From positions 372,001-436,000 of the forward strand of contig JARUHG010000003.1 in NCBI GenBank assembly GCA_031216755.1: a stretch of DNA of 64,000 nt, written 5' to 3'. Made by a program: the position numbers and the translations under genes. The stretch's first letter is position 1. Every line of letters starts with the position of its first letter. This stretch comes from Lysobacter arvi. Its GTDB lineage: Bacteria; Pseudomonadota; Gammaproteobacteria; Xanthomonadales; Xanthomonadaceae. Below the pieces are notes generated by a model. That model was not told the origin of the DNA. It made no database searches and saw only the letters and a list, made by a program, of their open reading frames with translations. Below, one piece after another: positions 1 to 12,169 of the stretch.

Positions 1-780
1 GGCGGCACGGCCGGTCTTTTCCATCACCGCGTAGTCGATGGAGTCGTTGGGGCTGGTGGCGAACGCGTCCTTGCCGACGCGGATGAAGTCCAGATCGTTG
101 TTGGCGGCGGCATACGCATCGCGCGCGGCGGCGAGCACCGCCGGCGCGTAACGCGCAAGTTCATCCAGGTAGGCACTGGCCTTGAACAGGAACATGCCCG
201 AATTCCAGGCATACGTGCCCTCGGCGACGTAGCGTTCGGCCGTCGTCAGGTCCGGCTTCTCGACGAAGCGCTCCACCCGGTAGCCATCGGCGCTCAACGA
301 CTCGCCCCGCAGGATGTAGCCGTAGCCCGTCTCGGCATAATCGGGCGTGATGCCGAAGGTCACCAGCCAGCCCTGTTCGGCCAGGCCGACGGCCGAACCG
401 ACGGCCGTGCGGAATGCACTCTCGTTCTCGATCAGGTGGTCGGCCGGCATCACCAGCAGTGCGCCGTCCGGATCGGTGGAGGCCACGTGCAGCGCAGCCA
501 GCGCAATGGCGGGCGCCGTGTTGCGGGCGACCGGTTCCAGAAGGATCCCGCCGCTGGGAATGGCGACTTCCTGCAACTGCTCGCCGATCATGAACCGGTG
601 ATCCTCGCTGCACACCGTGACCGGCGGCTGCGCGTCCGGGAGGCGGCTGGCGCGGATGACGGTCTCCTGGTACAGCGAGTGGTCGCCGATCAGCCGCAGG
701 AACTGCTTGGGCTGGTTCTGGCGCGAAAGCGGCCACAGGCGGGAACCGCTGCCGCCGCTGAGGACTACGGGGTGAAGCAT
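1..780 (-). CDS. xanB: Mannose-1-phosphate guanylyltransferase / mannose-6-phosphate isomerase (XanB/ManC type), 3'-truncated
   Basis: This gene makes GDP-mannose from mannose-1-phosphate and GTP. In the full-length family a C-terminal cupin domain also interconverts fructose-6-phosphate and mannose-6-phosphate. The window edge cuts the gene after 260 codons, so only the nucleotidyltransferase domain is present. The N-terminus MLHPVVLSGGSGSRLWPLSR carries the GGxGxRLWP nucleotide-binding signature, followed by the PKQFL motif and, further on, a VEKPD motif. A GGAG about nine bases upstream supports the ATG start. It is divergent from etfB and supplies the precursor used by Gmd/Rmd in the polysaccharide locus. 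The type II bifunctional assignment is inferred from the family, since the isomerase domain is off the window. Confidence 0.9.
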   Translation of the reverse strand, partial: MLHPVVLSGGSGSRLWPLSRQNQPKQFLRLIGDHSLYQETVIRASRLPDAQPPVTVCSEDHRFMIGEQLQEVAIPSGGILLEPVARNTAPAIALAALHVASTDPDGALLVMPADHLIENESAFRTAVGSAVGLAEQGWLVTFGITPDYAETGYGYILRGESLSADGYRVERFVEKPDLTTAERYVAEGTYAWNSGMFLFKASAYLDELARYAPAVLAAARDAYAAANNDLDFIRVGKDAFATSPNDSIDYAVMEKTGRAA

Positions 781-931
781 CCTGGCTCCGGAACTACTTA
801 AATGGGACGCCAAGAATACCGGAGCGCATCGTTCACAGCTGAATCGGTGCGTTCCGAGCGGGGGAGGCGGATTCGCAATCCCGTGCCTAGGCGTGCCCCC
901 CATCCGCCTGCGTAGGGAACGCGCACTCGGC

Positions 932-937
932 TAGAAT
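932..937 (+). promoter_or_regulatory. Possible -10 element (TAGAAT) upstream of etfB
   Basis: TAGAAT lies about 50 bases before the etfB start, in the divergent gap between xanB and etfB. It matches the -10 consensus at five of six positions. No convincing -35 box was found, so this is only a candidate. Confidence 0.35.
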
Positions 938-988
938 CGGCGGTTCTCGGCCCGCTTCCGGCCGCGCAACCATAGGAATCCCCGCACG

Positions 989-1735
989 ATGAAGATCCTC
1001 GTCGGCTACAAGCGCGTGGTGGACTACAACGTCCGCATTCAGGTCAAGCCGGACGGCTCCGGCGTGGTCACCGACGGCGTCAAGCTGTCGGCCAACCCGT
1101 TCGACGAAATCGCGCTGGAAGAGGCCCTGCGGCTGCGCGACAAGGGCGTCGCAACCGAAGTCGTCGTCGCCACGATCGCCCCCGCCGATGCCCAGGCGCA
1201 CCTGCGCAACGGCCTGGCGATGGGCGCCAACCGTGCGATCCATGTCGTATCCGACCAGCCGATCCAGCCGCTGACCGCCGCGCGCACCCTGCTCAAGCTG
1301 ATCGAAAAGGAGCAGCCCGACCTGGTGATCCTGGGCAAGCAGGCCATCGACGACGACGCCAACCAGACCGGCCAGATGCTGGCCACCCTGTGGGGCCGCC
1401 CGCAGGCAACGTTCGCGAGCAAGCTTGAGGTCGAAGGCGGCAAAGCCACCGTCACGCGCGAGGTCGACGCAGGCCTGGAGACGCTGGAAGTCGACCTGCC
1501 GGCGGTGGTCACCACCGACCTGCGCCTGAACGAGCCGCGCTTCATCAAGCTGCCGGACATCATGAAGGCCAAGAGCAAGCCGCTGGAAACCGTGCAGTTC
1601 GCCGACCTCGGCGTGGACGCCGGTGAAGGCCTGAAGACCACGCACTACGCCGCGCCTGCCAAGCGCAGCAAGGGCGTGATGGTGAAGGACGCGGCCGAAC
1701 TGGTCGCCGCACTCAAGCAGAAGGGGCTGCTGTAA
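989..1735 (+). CDS. etfB: Electron transfer flavoprotein beta subunit
   Basis: This is the AMP-binding small subunit of the heterodimeric electron transfer flavoprotein. It carries electrons from acyl-CoA and related dehydrogenases to ETF:quinone oxidoreductase. The 248-residue length is typical. The sequence begins MKILVGYKRVVDYNVRIQVK, and the PFDEIALEEALRLRDKG segment is characteristic of EtfB. An AGGA about ten bases upstream precedes the ATG. The stop overlaps the etfA start by one base (TAATG), so the two are translationally coupled. In xanthomonads this pair forms one border of the LPS locus, as it does here. Confidence 0.97.
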   Translation: MKILVGYKRVVDYNVRIQVKPDGSGVVTDGVKLSANPFDEIALEEALRLRDKGVATEVVVATIAPADAQAHLRNGLAMGANRAIHVVSDQPIQPLTAARTLLKLIEKEQPDLVILGKQAIDDDANQTGQMLATLWGRPQATFASKLEVEGGKATVTREVDAGLETLEVDLPAVVTTDLRLNEPRFIKLPDIMKAKSKPLETVQFADLGVDAGEGLKTTHYAAPAKRSKGVMVKDAAELVAALKQKGLL

Positions 1736-2676
1736 TGAGCAAGGTTCTGATCGTCGCCGAACACCTGGACGGCAAGCTCAACGCCTCCACCGCCAAGTGC
1801 GTGTCCGCCGCGCAGGCGCTCGCGCCCGAATCCATCGACATCGTCGTCCTGGCCGCCGATCCCGCCGCGATTGCGGGCGAGGCCGCGCAGATCGCGGGCG
1901 TCGGCAAGGTGCTGGCCGTCGCCAACGCCGCCAATGCCAACGCGATCGCCCAAGTGCTGGCGCCGCAGGTGGCGAAACTCGCCACCGGCTACACCCACGT
2001 CTTCGGCCCGAGCACGACGTTCGGCAAGGACCTGATGCCGTGCGTCGCCGCCCTGCTGGGCGTGTCGCAGGTGTCCGACGTGATGGCCGTGGAGGACAGC
2101 CACACCTTCAAGCGTCCGATCTACGCCGGCAACGCGATCGTTACCGTCGAAGCGCCGGCCAGCCAGACGGTCGTCGCCACGGTGCGCACCGCGTCCTGGC
2201 CCGAGGCAGCCAAGGGCGGCAGCGCGGCGGTGGAATCGGTCTCCGTCGATGCAGCGCTGCCGTCGCACACGCGCTTCGTCGGCCTCGCGGCCGGCAAGTC
2301 GGACCGCCCGGACCTGCAGAGCGCCAAGCGCGTCGTCTCCGGCGGCCGCGGCGTCGGCTCGGCGGAGAACTTCAAGGTCATCTACGCGCTCGCCGACAAG
2401 CTCGGCGCCGCGGTGGGCGCCTCCCGCGCGGCCGTCGACGCCGGTTACGTTCCCAACGAACTGCAGGTCGGCCAGACCGGCAAGATCATTGCGCCGGAGC
2501 TCTACGTCGCGGTCGGCATCTCCGGCGCGATCCAGCACCTGACCGGCATCAAGGACGCCGGCACGATCGTCGCGATCAACAAGGACGGCGACGCGCCGAT
2601 CTTCGAGATCGCCGATATCGGGCTGGTGGGCGATCTGTTCACGCTCCTGCCGGAGCTTGAGAAGGCCATCGGCTGA
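1735..2676 (+). CDS. etfA: Electron transfer flavoprotein alpha subunit
   Basis: This is the FAD-carrying large subunit of electron transfer flavoprotein, 313 residues. The C-terminal FAD domain is recognisable from [16 protein letters not shown] and from the [20 protein letters not shown] stretch, both conserved in the family. The start overlaps the etfB stop. xanA begins nine bases downstream on the same strand, so the polysaccharide genes xanA and the HAD-UbiA gene probably share the etf transcript. Confidence 0.97.
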   Translation: MSKVLIVAEHLDGKLNASTAKCVSAAQALAPESIDIVVLAADPAAIAGEAAQIAGVGKVLAVANAANANAIAQVLAPQVAKLATGYTHVFGPSTTFGKDLMPCVAALLGVSQVSDVMAVEDSHTFKRPIYAGNAIVTVEAPASQTVVATVRTASWPEAAKGGSAAVESVSVDAALPSHTRFVGLAAGKSDRPDLQSAKRVVSGGRGVGSAENFKVIYALADKLGAAVGASRAAVDAGYVPNELQVGQTGKIIAPELYVAVGISGAIQHLTGIKDAGTIVAINKDGDAPIFEIADIGLVGDLFTLLPELEKAIG

Positions 2677-2685
2677 GGCTTGGGA

Positions 2686-4062
2686 ATGTCGACCGAACTC
2701 CGGTGTTTCAAAGCCTACGACGTCCGCGGTCGCGTGCCGGACGAACTCAATGAGGACCTCGCGCGAAATATCGGTCGGGCGACCGCCGCCGTGCTCGGGC
2801 CAGGCCCCGTGGTGCTCGGCCGTGACGTGCGCCTGAGCAGCCCGGGATTGCAGCGCGCTCTCGCCGAGGGATTGAACGCGGCCGGTCGCGATGTCATCGA
2901 CATCGGCCTTTGCGGCACCGAGGAAGTCTATTTCCAGACATTCCACCTCGGCGCGGCGGGCGGAATCATGGTGACCGCCAGCCACAACCCGATGGACTAC
3001 AACGGCCTGAAGCTGGTGCACGAAGGTGCGCGGCCCATCAGCGGCGACTCGGGGTTGTTCGACATCCGCGATGCGGCCGCTGCTGGCGTGTTCACCGACG
3101 CCGCGGTGCGCGGCACGGTGCGCGAGCAGCACGACAAGTCGGCCTTCATCGAGCATCTGCTCGGTTACGTCGACCGCACCGGGCTGAAGCCGCTGAAGAT
3201 CGTGGCGAACGCGGGCAACGGCGGAGCGGGCCTGGTGATTGACGAGCTCGCGCCGCACCTGCCCTTCGAGTTCGTCCGCATCCAGCACGAACCCGACGGC
3301 ACGTTCCCCAACGGAATTCCAAACCCGCTGCTGCCCGAAAACCGCGAAGCCACCGCGCGCGCGGTGCGGGAGCACAACGCCGATTTCGGCATCGCCTGGG
3401 ACGGCGATTTCGACCGCTGCTTCTTCTTCGACGCATCCGGTCGCTTCATCGAAGGCTATTACCTCGTCGGCCTGCTGGCCGAGGCGCTGCTCGCGCGCAA
3501 TCCCGGCGAGAAGATCATCCACGACCCGCGCCTGACCTGGAACACCATCGAGATGGTGCGCGATGCCGGCGGCATTCCCGTGCAGAGCAAGACCGGGCAC
3601 GCCTTCATCAAGGAGCGCATGCGTGCCGAGAACGCCATCTACGGCGGCGAGATGAGCGCGCATCACTACTTCCGCGACTTCGCCTACTGCGACTCCGGCA
3701 TGATTCCCTGGCTGCTGATCGCCGACCTCATCTCCAGGAGCGGCAAGTCGCTCGCCGAGATGGTCGAAGATCGCATGGCGGCCTATCCGTGCAGCGGCGA
3801 GATCAATTTCAAGGTGGACGATGCAAAGGCCGCGATCGAGCGTGTGATGTCGCATTTCGCCCCCCAGTCGCCGCAGATCGATCGCACCGACGGGATCAGC
3901 GCCGATTTCGGCGACTGGCGTTTCAGCCTGCGCAGTTCGAATACGGAGCCGCTGTTGCGGTTGAATGTGGAGACGCGCGGGGATGAGGCGTTGATGGAAG
4001 CGCGCACTCGCGAGCTCTCTTCGCTGATCGACACCAATGGAGCCGCACCGGCAGGGCATTGA
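2686..4062 (+). CDS. xanA: Phosphomannomutase/phosphoglucomutase (XanA/AlgC type)
   Basis: The enzyme interconverts hexose-6-phosphate and hexose-1-phosphate, supplying mannose-1-phosphate to XanB and glucose-1-phosphate to nucleotide-sugar synthesis. The catalytic phosphoserine loop [11 protein letters not shown] is present. So are the metal-binding DGDFDRC motif, the sugar-binding [10 protein letters not shown] motif and the C-terminal phosphate-binding RSSNTEP loop. The 458-residue length fits bacterial PMM/PGM enzymes. I chose the ATG rather than an in-frame TTG two codons earlier. The gene follows etfA closely, and its stop overlaps the next start by one base (TGATG). Confidence 0.96.
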   Translation: MSTELRCFKAYDVRGRVPDELNEDLARNIGRATAAVLGPGPVVLGRDVRLSSPGLQRALAEGLNAAGRDVIDIGLCGTEEVYFQTFHLGAAGGIMVTASHNPMDYNGLKLVHEGARPISGDSGLFDIRDAAAAGVFTDAAVRGTVREQHDKSAFIEHLLGYVDRTGLKPLKIVANAGNGGAGLVIDELAPHLPFEFVRIQHEPDGTFPNGIPNPLLPENREATARAVREHNADFGIAWDGDFDRCFFFDASGRFIEGYYLVGLLAEALLARNPGEKIIHDPRLTWNTIEMVRDAGGIPVQSKTGHAFIKERMRAENAIYGGEMSAHHYFRDFAYCDSGMIPWLLIADLISRSGKSLAEMVEDRMAAYPCSGEINFKVDDAKAAIERVMSHFAPQSPQIDRTDGISADFGDWRFSLRSSNTEPLLRLNVETRGDEALMEARTRELSSLIDTNGAAPAGH

Positions 4063-5507
4063 TGACAACGTATTCGGATCGTATGGCCGACGAACCGGCG
4101 CCGGCGCCGCTGTGCGTCGACTTGGATGGAACCCTGCTGCGTACGGACGCGCTATACGAGACCGTAATGGTCCTGCTAGCGCGAAACCCGCTGTACTTGT
4201 TCCTGCTTCCCTTCTGGCTGCTTCAGGGCAAAGCCTTTCTCAAGAAGAAGATCGCCGAGCGCGCGCATCTTGACCCTGCCCTGCTTCCCTATGATTCGCG
4301 GGTGCTGCAGCTATTGCACGAAACACCGGCCCGGCCTCGCGTCCTTTGCACTGCAAGCGACGCGATAATCGCCAAGTCAGTTGCAGCGCACCTCGGATGC
4401 TTCGAAGAAACGCTGTCCAGCAATGGCGAGCTGAACCTGTCCGGGCACCGCAAGGCGGCCGCCCTCGTGGAGCGGTTCGGCAACCGCGGTTTCGACTATG
4501 TAGGCAACGGCTTTATTGACCTGCAGGTCTGGGCTCATGCAAGGGGAGCATGGGTGGTGAACGCGAGCCAGGGGCTCGCTCGAGCAGCCGAAAAGGTGAC
4601 CCATGTTCGCGCCACCTGGCCGCCACCGGGGTCGCGGGTACGGGCGTGGCTCAAGGCCATACGCCTGCATCAGTGGCTCAAGAACATTCTAGTGTTCGTG
4701 CCTTTGCTCGCGTCGCATCAATTCTTCGACATCGCGGTCATTGCGAAGTCCGTCCTGGCGTTCGTTGCGTTCGGACTATGCGCGTCCGGGACCTACCTGC
4801 TCAACGACATGCTGGATCTGGCGTCGGATCGCGCTCATCACAGCAAACGACGTCGTCCGTTCGCCGCCGGCGATCTGCCCGTGCTGCATGGAATGGCAGT
4901 GGCGCCTGCGCTCACGCTGCTCGGATTCGCCATCGCGATTTTCTGCAATCCACTGTTCGCGCTGGTACTTGCGCTCTATTACCTGACAACGCTTGCCTAT
5001 TCGTTCCGCCTGAAGCGGATCGTGATGGTGGACGTCATCACGCTGGCCGCCCTCTACACGATCCGCATCATTGGCGGTGCGGCGGCCATCGAGACAGCGT
5101 TGTCGTTCTGGCTGCTCGCCTTCTCGATGTTCATGTTTCTGAGCTTGGCGATGCTCAAGCGGTACACCGAGTTGGTCGCGATGCGCCGCGATGGTCGATC
5201 GCACGCGAAAGGACGCGACTATTCGGTGGACGATCTATCTCTCGTGCAGTCGCTCGGGGGCGCTTGCGGATACATCGCCGTCCTGGTGGCCTGCCTTTAT
5301 ATAAACAGCGAAACCAGCGCCGAGTTGTATCGACGCCCCGAGCTCCTGTGGCTGCTATGCCCGATGCTGCTTTACTGGGTCAGCCGTGCATGGTTGATGG
5401 CGCATCGCGGGAAGATGCACGACGACCCGCTGGTGTTTGCGGCGCGCGATCGCATCAGCCTTGTCCTGCTGGGTTTGGCAGCGATCGCGGCCTATCTGGC
5501 AATCTAA
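4062..5507 (+). CDS. HAD phosphatase-like domain fused to UbiA-family polyprenyl-phosphate phosphoribosyltransferase-like domain
   Basis: This 481-residue fusion has an N-terminal HAD domain: VDLDGTLLRTD is motif I, CTASD is motif II, and VGNGFIDLQVW stands where HADs usually have GDSxxD. It is followed by a multi-pass UbiA membrane domain from about residue 195. The UbiA part shows NDMLDLASD (NDxxDxxxD) and then SKRRRPFAAGDL, which resembles decaprenyl-phosphate phosphoribosyltransferases (KRxRPIAAG) more than quinone prenyltransferases. The family transfers 5-phosphoribose from PRPP to polyprenyl phosphate. The HAD domain could remove the 5-phosphate, but that is inference. The gene overlaps xanA by one base and converges on the LPS operon with no gap. 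No DprE1/DprE2 epimerase lies in this window. Confidence 0.75.
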   Translation: MTTYSDRMADEPAPAPLCVDLDGTLLRTDALYETVMVLLARNPLYLFLLPFWLLQGKAFLKKKIAERAHLDPALLPYDSRVLQLLHETPARPRVLCTASDAIIAKSVAAHLGCFEETLSSNGELNLSGHRKAAALVERFGNRGFDYVGNGFIDLQVWAHARGAWVVNASQGLARAAEKVTHVRATWPPPGSRVRAWLKAIRLHQWLKNILVFVPLLASHQFFDIAVIAKSVLAFVAFGLCASGTYLLNDMLDLASDRAHHSKRRRPFAAGDLPVLHGMAVAPALTLLGFAIAIFCNPLFALVLALYYLTTLAYSFRLKRIVMVDVITLAALYTIRIIGGAAAIETALSFWLLAFSMFMFLSLAMLKRYTELVAMRRDGRSHAKGRDYSVDDLSLVQSLGGACGYIAVLVACLYINSETSAELYRRPELLWLLCPMLLYWVSRAWLMAHRGKMHDDPLVFAARDRISLVLLGLAAIAAYLAI

Positions 5508-6647
5508 TCAGGCGTTCGCAATGCGCTCCAGCTCCTTTTGCTGGAGCTGCAGCGAACCGAGCGGCGGATACACTTCCAGCACGCGTCGGGCGACAGCAGC
5601 GCGTGTAAGCTGCCCACGAAGTACGAGCGCCTCCAGCAATGCCGAGTGCAGACTTTCGGGATCTCCGATGGCGGCGATCGTCCCGCACCCGGTGTTGCGG
5701 GCGATCGTCCTGACGCCGGGGAGATCGGAAGCGACTACAAGCGAACCCGTCATCATTGCCTCGATCTGCACCATCCCGAATGCCTCGTAGCGGTTGACAC
5801 TTGGCAGCGCGAGAATGTCGAGGCTTTCGTAAATGCTCCAAAGCTCGGCTTCGCTCACTTTGCCACGCAGCTCGACAGAGCTCCCCAAGCGCTCGATGCT
5901 TGACTGGATTCGATCCATCACGCCGCCACCGGCAACGCCTTCACGCTGCCCCACCAGGACCAACTTCGCCTTCGGATACTGGGCCAGAAGCTTGGAGAAT
6001 GCCTCGAGCAGGACCGGCAGCCCCTTCTCCTCCACGAAGCGGCCAACGAAACCGATTCTGGGCTCCTCAGGAGACACTTTGAACGCCTGTTCGCCGCCGT
6101 GGTCGATCTCGCGCGCCGGCCGCTTCAAGGGCGCGCGGACTTCGAGCAATCGCCCGCCAACCGGACTGGCCAGATGCGAGGTGCCTGCATAATCCAGTGT
6201 CGTGACGAAAACACGTTCGGCGCGCTTGAGGGCCACCCTCGCGGAGGCCCGGGCCGACATGATGGCAAGCCAATCAACCAATCCACCTGTCACCGCCATG
6301 TCGCACTGATACGTCACGACAAGCTTGCGGCGGTCACACAGGCAGGCGAGCAGGCCCGCCTCGAGCATCGGTAGGTGGAGATTGACTACATCGCTCTCCT
6401 GCGCGAGCTTTCGGAAATCCGAGATGAAGCGAGTGCTGATCATGCCTTTGTGCAGACGGGCTAGCACTTCGGAGCGCACGACCCGAACTCCATTGATGAC
6501 TTCCTCGGTAGCGAGTTCGGGATCGTGCCGGGTCGCGAGGACGACCACTTCGTGTTCCTTGGCGAGGTGCTCGGCCACCATCCTCGCAAACTCGGTTACA
6601 CCACTCACATAGGGGGCGTAGTAGGTCAGGACGATCAAGATCCGCAT
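5508..6647 (-). CDS. Glycosyltransferase family 4 protein
   Basis: This is a GT-B fold retaining glycosyltransferase of 379 residues. The N-terminal acceptor domain begins with YYAPYVSGVTEFARMVAEHL. The donor domain has the GFVGRFVEEKGLPVLLEAF loop and the EX7E motif as YEAFGMVQIEAMM. It probably adds a sugar to the locus polysaccharide, or to its lipid carrier, in the cytoplasm. Donor and acceptor cannot be read from the sequence. It is the last gene of the minus-strand operon that starts at wzm, and its stop directly abuts the stop of the convergent HAD-UbiA gene. Confidence 0.9.
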   Translation of the reverse strand: MRILIVLTYYAPYVSGVTEFARMVAEHLAKEHEVVVLATRHDPELATEEVINGVRVVRSEVLARLHKGMISTRFISDFRKLAQESDVVNLHLPMLEAGLLACLCDRRKLVVTYQCDMAVTGGLVDWLAIMSARASARVALKRAERVFVTTLDYAGTSHLASPVGGRLLEVRAPLKRPAREIDHGGEQAFKVSPEEPRIGFVGRFVEEKGLPVLLEAFSKLLAQYPKAKLVLVGQREGVAGGGVMDRIQSSIERLGSSVELRGKVSEAELWSIYESLDILALPSVNRYEAFGMVQIEAMMTGSLVVASDLPGVRTIARNTGCGTIAAIGDPESLHSALLEALVLRGQLTRAAVARRVLEVYPPLGSLQLQQKELERIANA

Positions 6648-6657
6648 ACGGTCTCTC

Positions 6658-7011
6658 TCACTGGCTCACGCCGACCAGGATCACGCCCATAACGATCAGA
6701 CCGATTCCGAGCATCCGTCCCGAAGGTATGTGTTCGCCGAGAAACAACACCGCGAACAACGGGGTGATGACATAGGTCAGCGCAATCATCGGCTGCAACT
6801 TGGAAAGCGGCATCGTCTTGAGCAGAAAAGTCCATCCGGCCAGAGGTATCAACTGAAGTCCGATCCCACACAGAAGCGGCCAGTTGTTGATAAGCGACCC
6901 GGCGACGGCAACAAGATTGCGCTCATGCACAACTCTTTCCGCACCGACCTTCATGAGGACGGTGCCGCAGGCACCTACGACAACAAACAACAGAACGACG
7001 AGGAGTTGCAT
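6658..7011 (-). CDS. Small EamA/DMT-family membrane protein (half-size transporter, ArnE-like)
   Basis: This 117-residue protein has four predicted membrane helices: an N-terminal helix with GACGTVLMKVGAE, a second starting near LCGIGLQLIP, and two after PLSKLQPMIALTYVITPLFA. The LxxYAL-like loop and the helix pair before LGEHIPSGRMLGIGLIVMGV are typical of half-length EamA proteins such as the ArnE/ArnF aminoarabinose-lipid flippase subunits. Such proteins work as dimers, and several move undecaprenyl-linked sugars across the inner membrane. Its neighbours suggest a flippase for a lipid-linked sugar. It ends ten bases before the downstream GT4 gene. No partner half-transporter is visible nearby. 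Confidence 0.75.
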   Translation of the reverse strand: MQLLVVLLFVVVGACGTVLMKVGAERVVHERNLVAVAGSLINNWPLLCGIGLQLIPLAGWTFLLKTMPLSKLQPMIALTYVITPLFAVLFLGEHIPSGRMLGIGLIVMGVILVGVSQ

Positions 7012-7059
7012 GAGCTTTCCAGTAACTCAAGGGCTGAAGAATGAGGACAGCCGACCGCA

Positions 7060-7767
7060 TCAAGGCGCGCCTTCCATCCTCTGCAAGACGAATATCGAGG
7101 ACTCGCCGCTGCCGGGAGACAGGAGCGGCCGCCCGAGGAGAAACTGCGCGAGTGTGGGCCAGCCAAGCAATCCTACTTCCGCCTTCCCGAGGAATCCAAA
7201 TATGTATGGAAAATCCCATAACCCGTCCGCGAACTCCTTCACGACGTCGAAGCCGCTAGCGATAAACAACTCGCGCCACTCCCGATGTGACTTGAGGTTG
7301 ATGTGCGTCGGATCGGTAAGAGCGATCCACTGAGCACCCTTTCGGCGGGAGGCGAAACCTCCAGCGTCGGGCGTGATCACGAGCGCCCGTCCGCCGGGCT
7401 GCAGAACTCTTCGCCACTCGCCGAGCACCTCTGCGAGGGCCCCGTCCGGAATGTGTTCGACCACGTGGATGGAGACGATCCCGCTGAGTGAAGCGCTTTC
7501 GACTTCAGACAACGCACTGTGGACCTGCAGCCCGGTGCGGCGACGAGCCACGGTGCGCGCCCACTCGCTCGACTCCACTCCGCACGCACGGAAATGCCGT
7601 GCCAGATGCGGCAGGAAGAAGCCTGTCCCACAACCGAAGTCCATAACCTGACCTGGCGCGATGTAACGACGTGCCAGCCGTCGGAACAGCTTCAGCGCGG
7701 GCCGGTCCCCATCTTGGCCGTTCGCCTGGTAGTAATCGGCATCGTAGTTTCCCTCGATTCTTGCCAT
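7060..7767 (-). CDS. Class I SAM-dependent methyltransferase
   Basis: This is a 235-residue Methyltransf_11/23-type enzyme. The SAM-binding motif I is VMDFGCGTGFFLPHLARHF, followed by a post-I acidic residue (GVESSEW), HVVEHIPDGALAEVL, and LQPGGRALVITPDAGG. The segment IEGNYDADYYQANG before motif I is common in methyltransferases of polysaccharide clusters. I chose the ATG at MARIEGNYDADYY because GAGG lies seven bases upstream. The open frame continues much further upstream but shows no conserved sequence there. It probably methylates a sugar of the glycan or its lipid-linked precursor; the acceptor is unknown. Confidence 0.85.
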   Translation of the reverse strand: MARIEGNYDADYYQANGQDGDRPALKLFRRLARRYIAPGQVMDFGCGTGFFLPHLARHFRACGVESSEWARTVARRRTGLQVHSALSEVESASLSGIVSIHVVEHIPDGALAEVLGEWRRVLQPGGRALVITPDAGGFASRRKGAQWIALTDPTHINLKSHREWRELFIASGFDVVKEFADGLWDFPYIFGFLGKAEVGLLGWPTLAQFLLGRPLLSPGSGESSIFVLQRMEGAP

Positions 7768-7960
7768 GACCGTCCTCAGCCAATCAAACACATACAGGAG
7801 TACGCACGGCGCAGGCCGCGCAGCCATCAGGAGCCCCTCCAGCGGCGGGTCGTTCGCCAGCTTCACCCGACTACTACGCCGATGGACGCTCACCTCGCTA
7901 AAGCATGACCGCACGAGGGGAGTTGAACGGAAAGCAAAGGCACGTACTGCCCTCTCGAGA

Positions 7961-10206
7961 CTACCTCTTTTGGCTAGGACCAGCGTCAATGCAACGAACG
8001 TTTCCACCCTCGATAGCAGCGAACAACTTGCGAGGATCTGATGACTGCCCGAGCTCACTTGGGGACGTGACGGACCACTCAGGAGCGACTGAGATCGTAG
8101 ACCAACCACGAGGCAACGGGATGCGAAGCACTCCTGAGGGCGTCGCTGGATGTTTGGACAAGTGGACTCCGTTGACGGACACATCAACCAGACCTGCTTC
8201 CGGTGGCGCGTGAAGCGTCTGACGAACGGTTAGTTCGCCCATAGAACACGCGGCCGGCACAAAAGCCTCCAACTCATACGTGCCACTTGTCCAACAGTGG
8301 CCGGACTCACATGGATACCAGCCGCTGGCAGAGAGCACGACGGGGCGTTTGCCCTTCAAGGAAATCAACTCATATTCGCCCGGAGACGCATACTGAACAG
8401 GAAGATCCTGATTGAGTACGGACGTCGAGTCGGCTGATCTGATCCGAATCAACCAATCAGGAGAATCCGCTCTTCTGAATGTATCCGTCCGAGGGAACTG
8501 GGTATGTGGCGGGATGGAATCGTCGACTCGCTTGGACAGCAGGACCCGCGCATGTCGGACATGCGCAAGCATGGTTGCATAGTCCTGTTTGATAAAGCGA
8601 TCCGTGTTCATCACGGCGGATGGATCGACAACGATTTCGTCGCCGGCCCTGATCGCGTCGACGATGCCATCGTCGAACCGAAGGGTAAGTGCGCGCTCCG
8701 GTATGCGCCGAAGCAGTGCCGCGTGCGCTTGCCACGTGAAGTGCGCCGATACCGAGCCCGTCACGCCAATAAGCACCAACGCGCAATACCGCTCCCACGT
8801 TGCTGCCGATTGCGAAGCCAGCGCCCGGTATGACAAGCCCACGAGCAGCGTCGTCCACATGGGCCCGAGAAGCTGCAGGATCTTGTGCTCGCCGTACTCG
8901 TACTGCGTGCGCTCCAGGTAAAGAACCAGCGAGGCGGTGAGAAAAGCCAGACCTACTGGAACCAACCACCGCGATCTTCGGATCCCCAGCAGCAAGATGC
9001 CACCAGCCATTACGAATCCACCGGCCAGTTCCAATGGATGCACCAACTGCGCCCCGTCCATCTGGATCCCGGTGAAAGGCGCAGCAAACCAGGTGATCGG
9101 ACTGGCTGCCAAGTACCATGCACGCCACTTCATCGCGGTAACCATGCCCCCGATGCCAAGCAGAGACTCGATCAAATCGAGAAGGAGCACATTCTCGGTC
9201 AAGAGAAAACAGGCGAGCGAAATCACTCCGCCCGATGCGATCCAGTGCAGTCGACGAGTTCTCACCGCGTCGTTAAGGACACCTAGGGCCGCCACAAAAC
9301 AGGCGTAGACCGCACCTTCGCCGTAAAGATGTGCAGCCAATCCCGCAGCCACACCGAGGCCGGCTGCCTTAAGCCCCGGGTGATCGGCGCTGGCGCATGC
9401 CCAGGCAATCAGGACAGCCAGCGCCGCAGCGCCGAACGCCGTACCCATATTGCCGTTCGCCACGGCTCCGACCATCCCAGTGGACACCCCGACCAGCAAC
9501 GCCAGGCAGGTACAAGCCAACCATCTGGGAATCGACCATCGGGATACGCGCAAGGCGTCCGCACGCCATACAAGCGGGGTGAAAGCAGCTACCAAGATCG
9601 GGCCCACGATACCCATGCCGCCTCTGAGCTGGTTTGCCGTTGCTTGAGGCAAAAGACTGCCTACCAACGACATCAGCGTGTACGTCCCCCCCCGATATAC
9701 CGGGCAGTCGCGCCCGACAATGATCGCCCCCATCCTGCAAGTACCAAGATTGAAGGCATCGCTGACCCCATCTTGCGCCACGAACTGCGGGTACTCAGAT
9801 GCCCAAGCCGCCCCTCCAAAGAAGTAGAGCAGATCGTTGCCGTCACCTTGCAGCAACCAAAGGTAATTGGTACCGAACATGCGTAACCAAAGCCACGCCA
9901 GAACCATACTGGCGACGGCGCCCGCAGCAACGAATCCGGCCGCATCCTTGGTCAGGACGACACCTGTCACCATCCGACCCAGAACGGCCGCCGCGCAGCA
10001 GGCTGTCAGCACCATCGTCCACGCAGTGATGGCAGGGAGCCATAAGTTGAGATTCACCAGTGCGGCGTAGACCACGATGGTCGCAACCGACGTGGCCCAG
10101 GGAGAGAACGCCTGCCTGCTGCTCCCGCGCGACATCAAGCTCGCGAATGAAACCCCACCGAGCATCAATATCGCAGTTACTGCTCCCACGAGCAGAACTA
10201 CAGGCA

Positions 10207-10210
<4 letters not shown>
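7961..10210 (-). CDS. Large polytopic membrane protein of unknown function, possibly a GT-C-type glycosyltransferase
   Basis: I do not recognise this 749-residue protein. About the first 500 residues form many hydrophobic helices. The last 230 residues are a soluble domain ending in a short beta-rich section. A loop after the fourth helix carries an acidic GDGNDLLYFF segment and is followed by GTCRMGAIIVGRDCPVYRGG, with two cysteines. Acidic residues in an early extracytoplasmic loop and a large C-terminal soluble domain are seen in GT-C enzymes that use lipid-linked sugars, and in some polymerases. The start overlaps the upstream rmd stop by four bases (ATGA). Base composition is lower in GC than the flanking housekeeping genes, consistent with acquired locus DNA. 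Confidence 0.6.

Positions 10211-12169
<1,959 letters not shown>

Noticed and set aside
7768-8187. N-terminal extension of the methyltransferase frame by 140 codons
   Set aside because: It overlaps the 3' end of the 749-residue protein gene, shows no conserved sequence, and a good ribosome binding site supports the downstream ATG.
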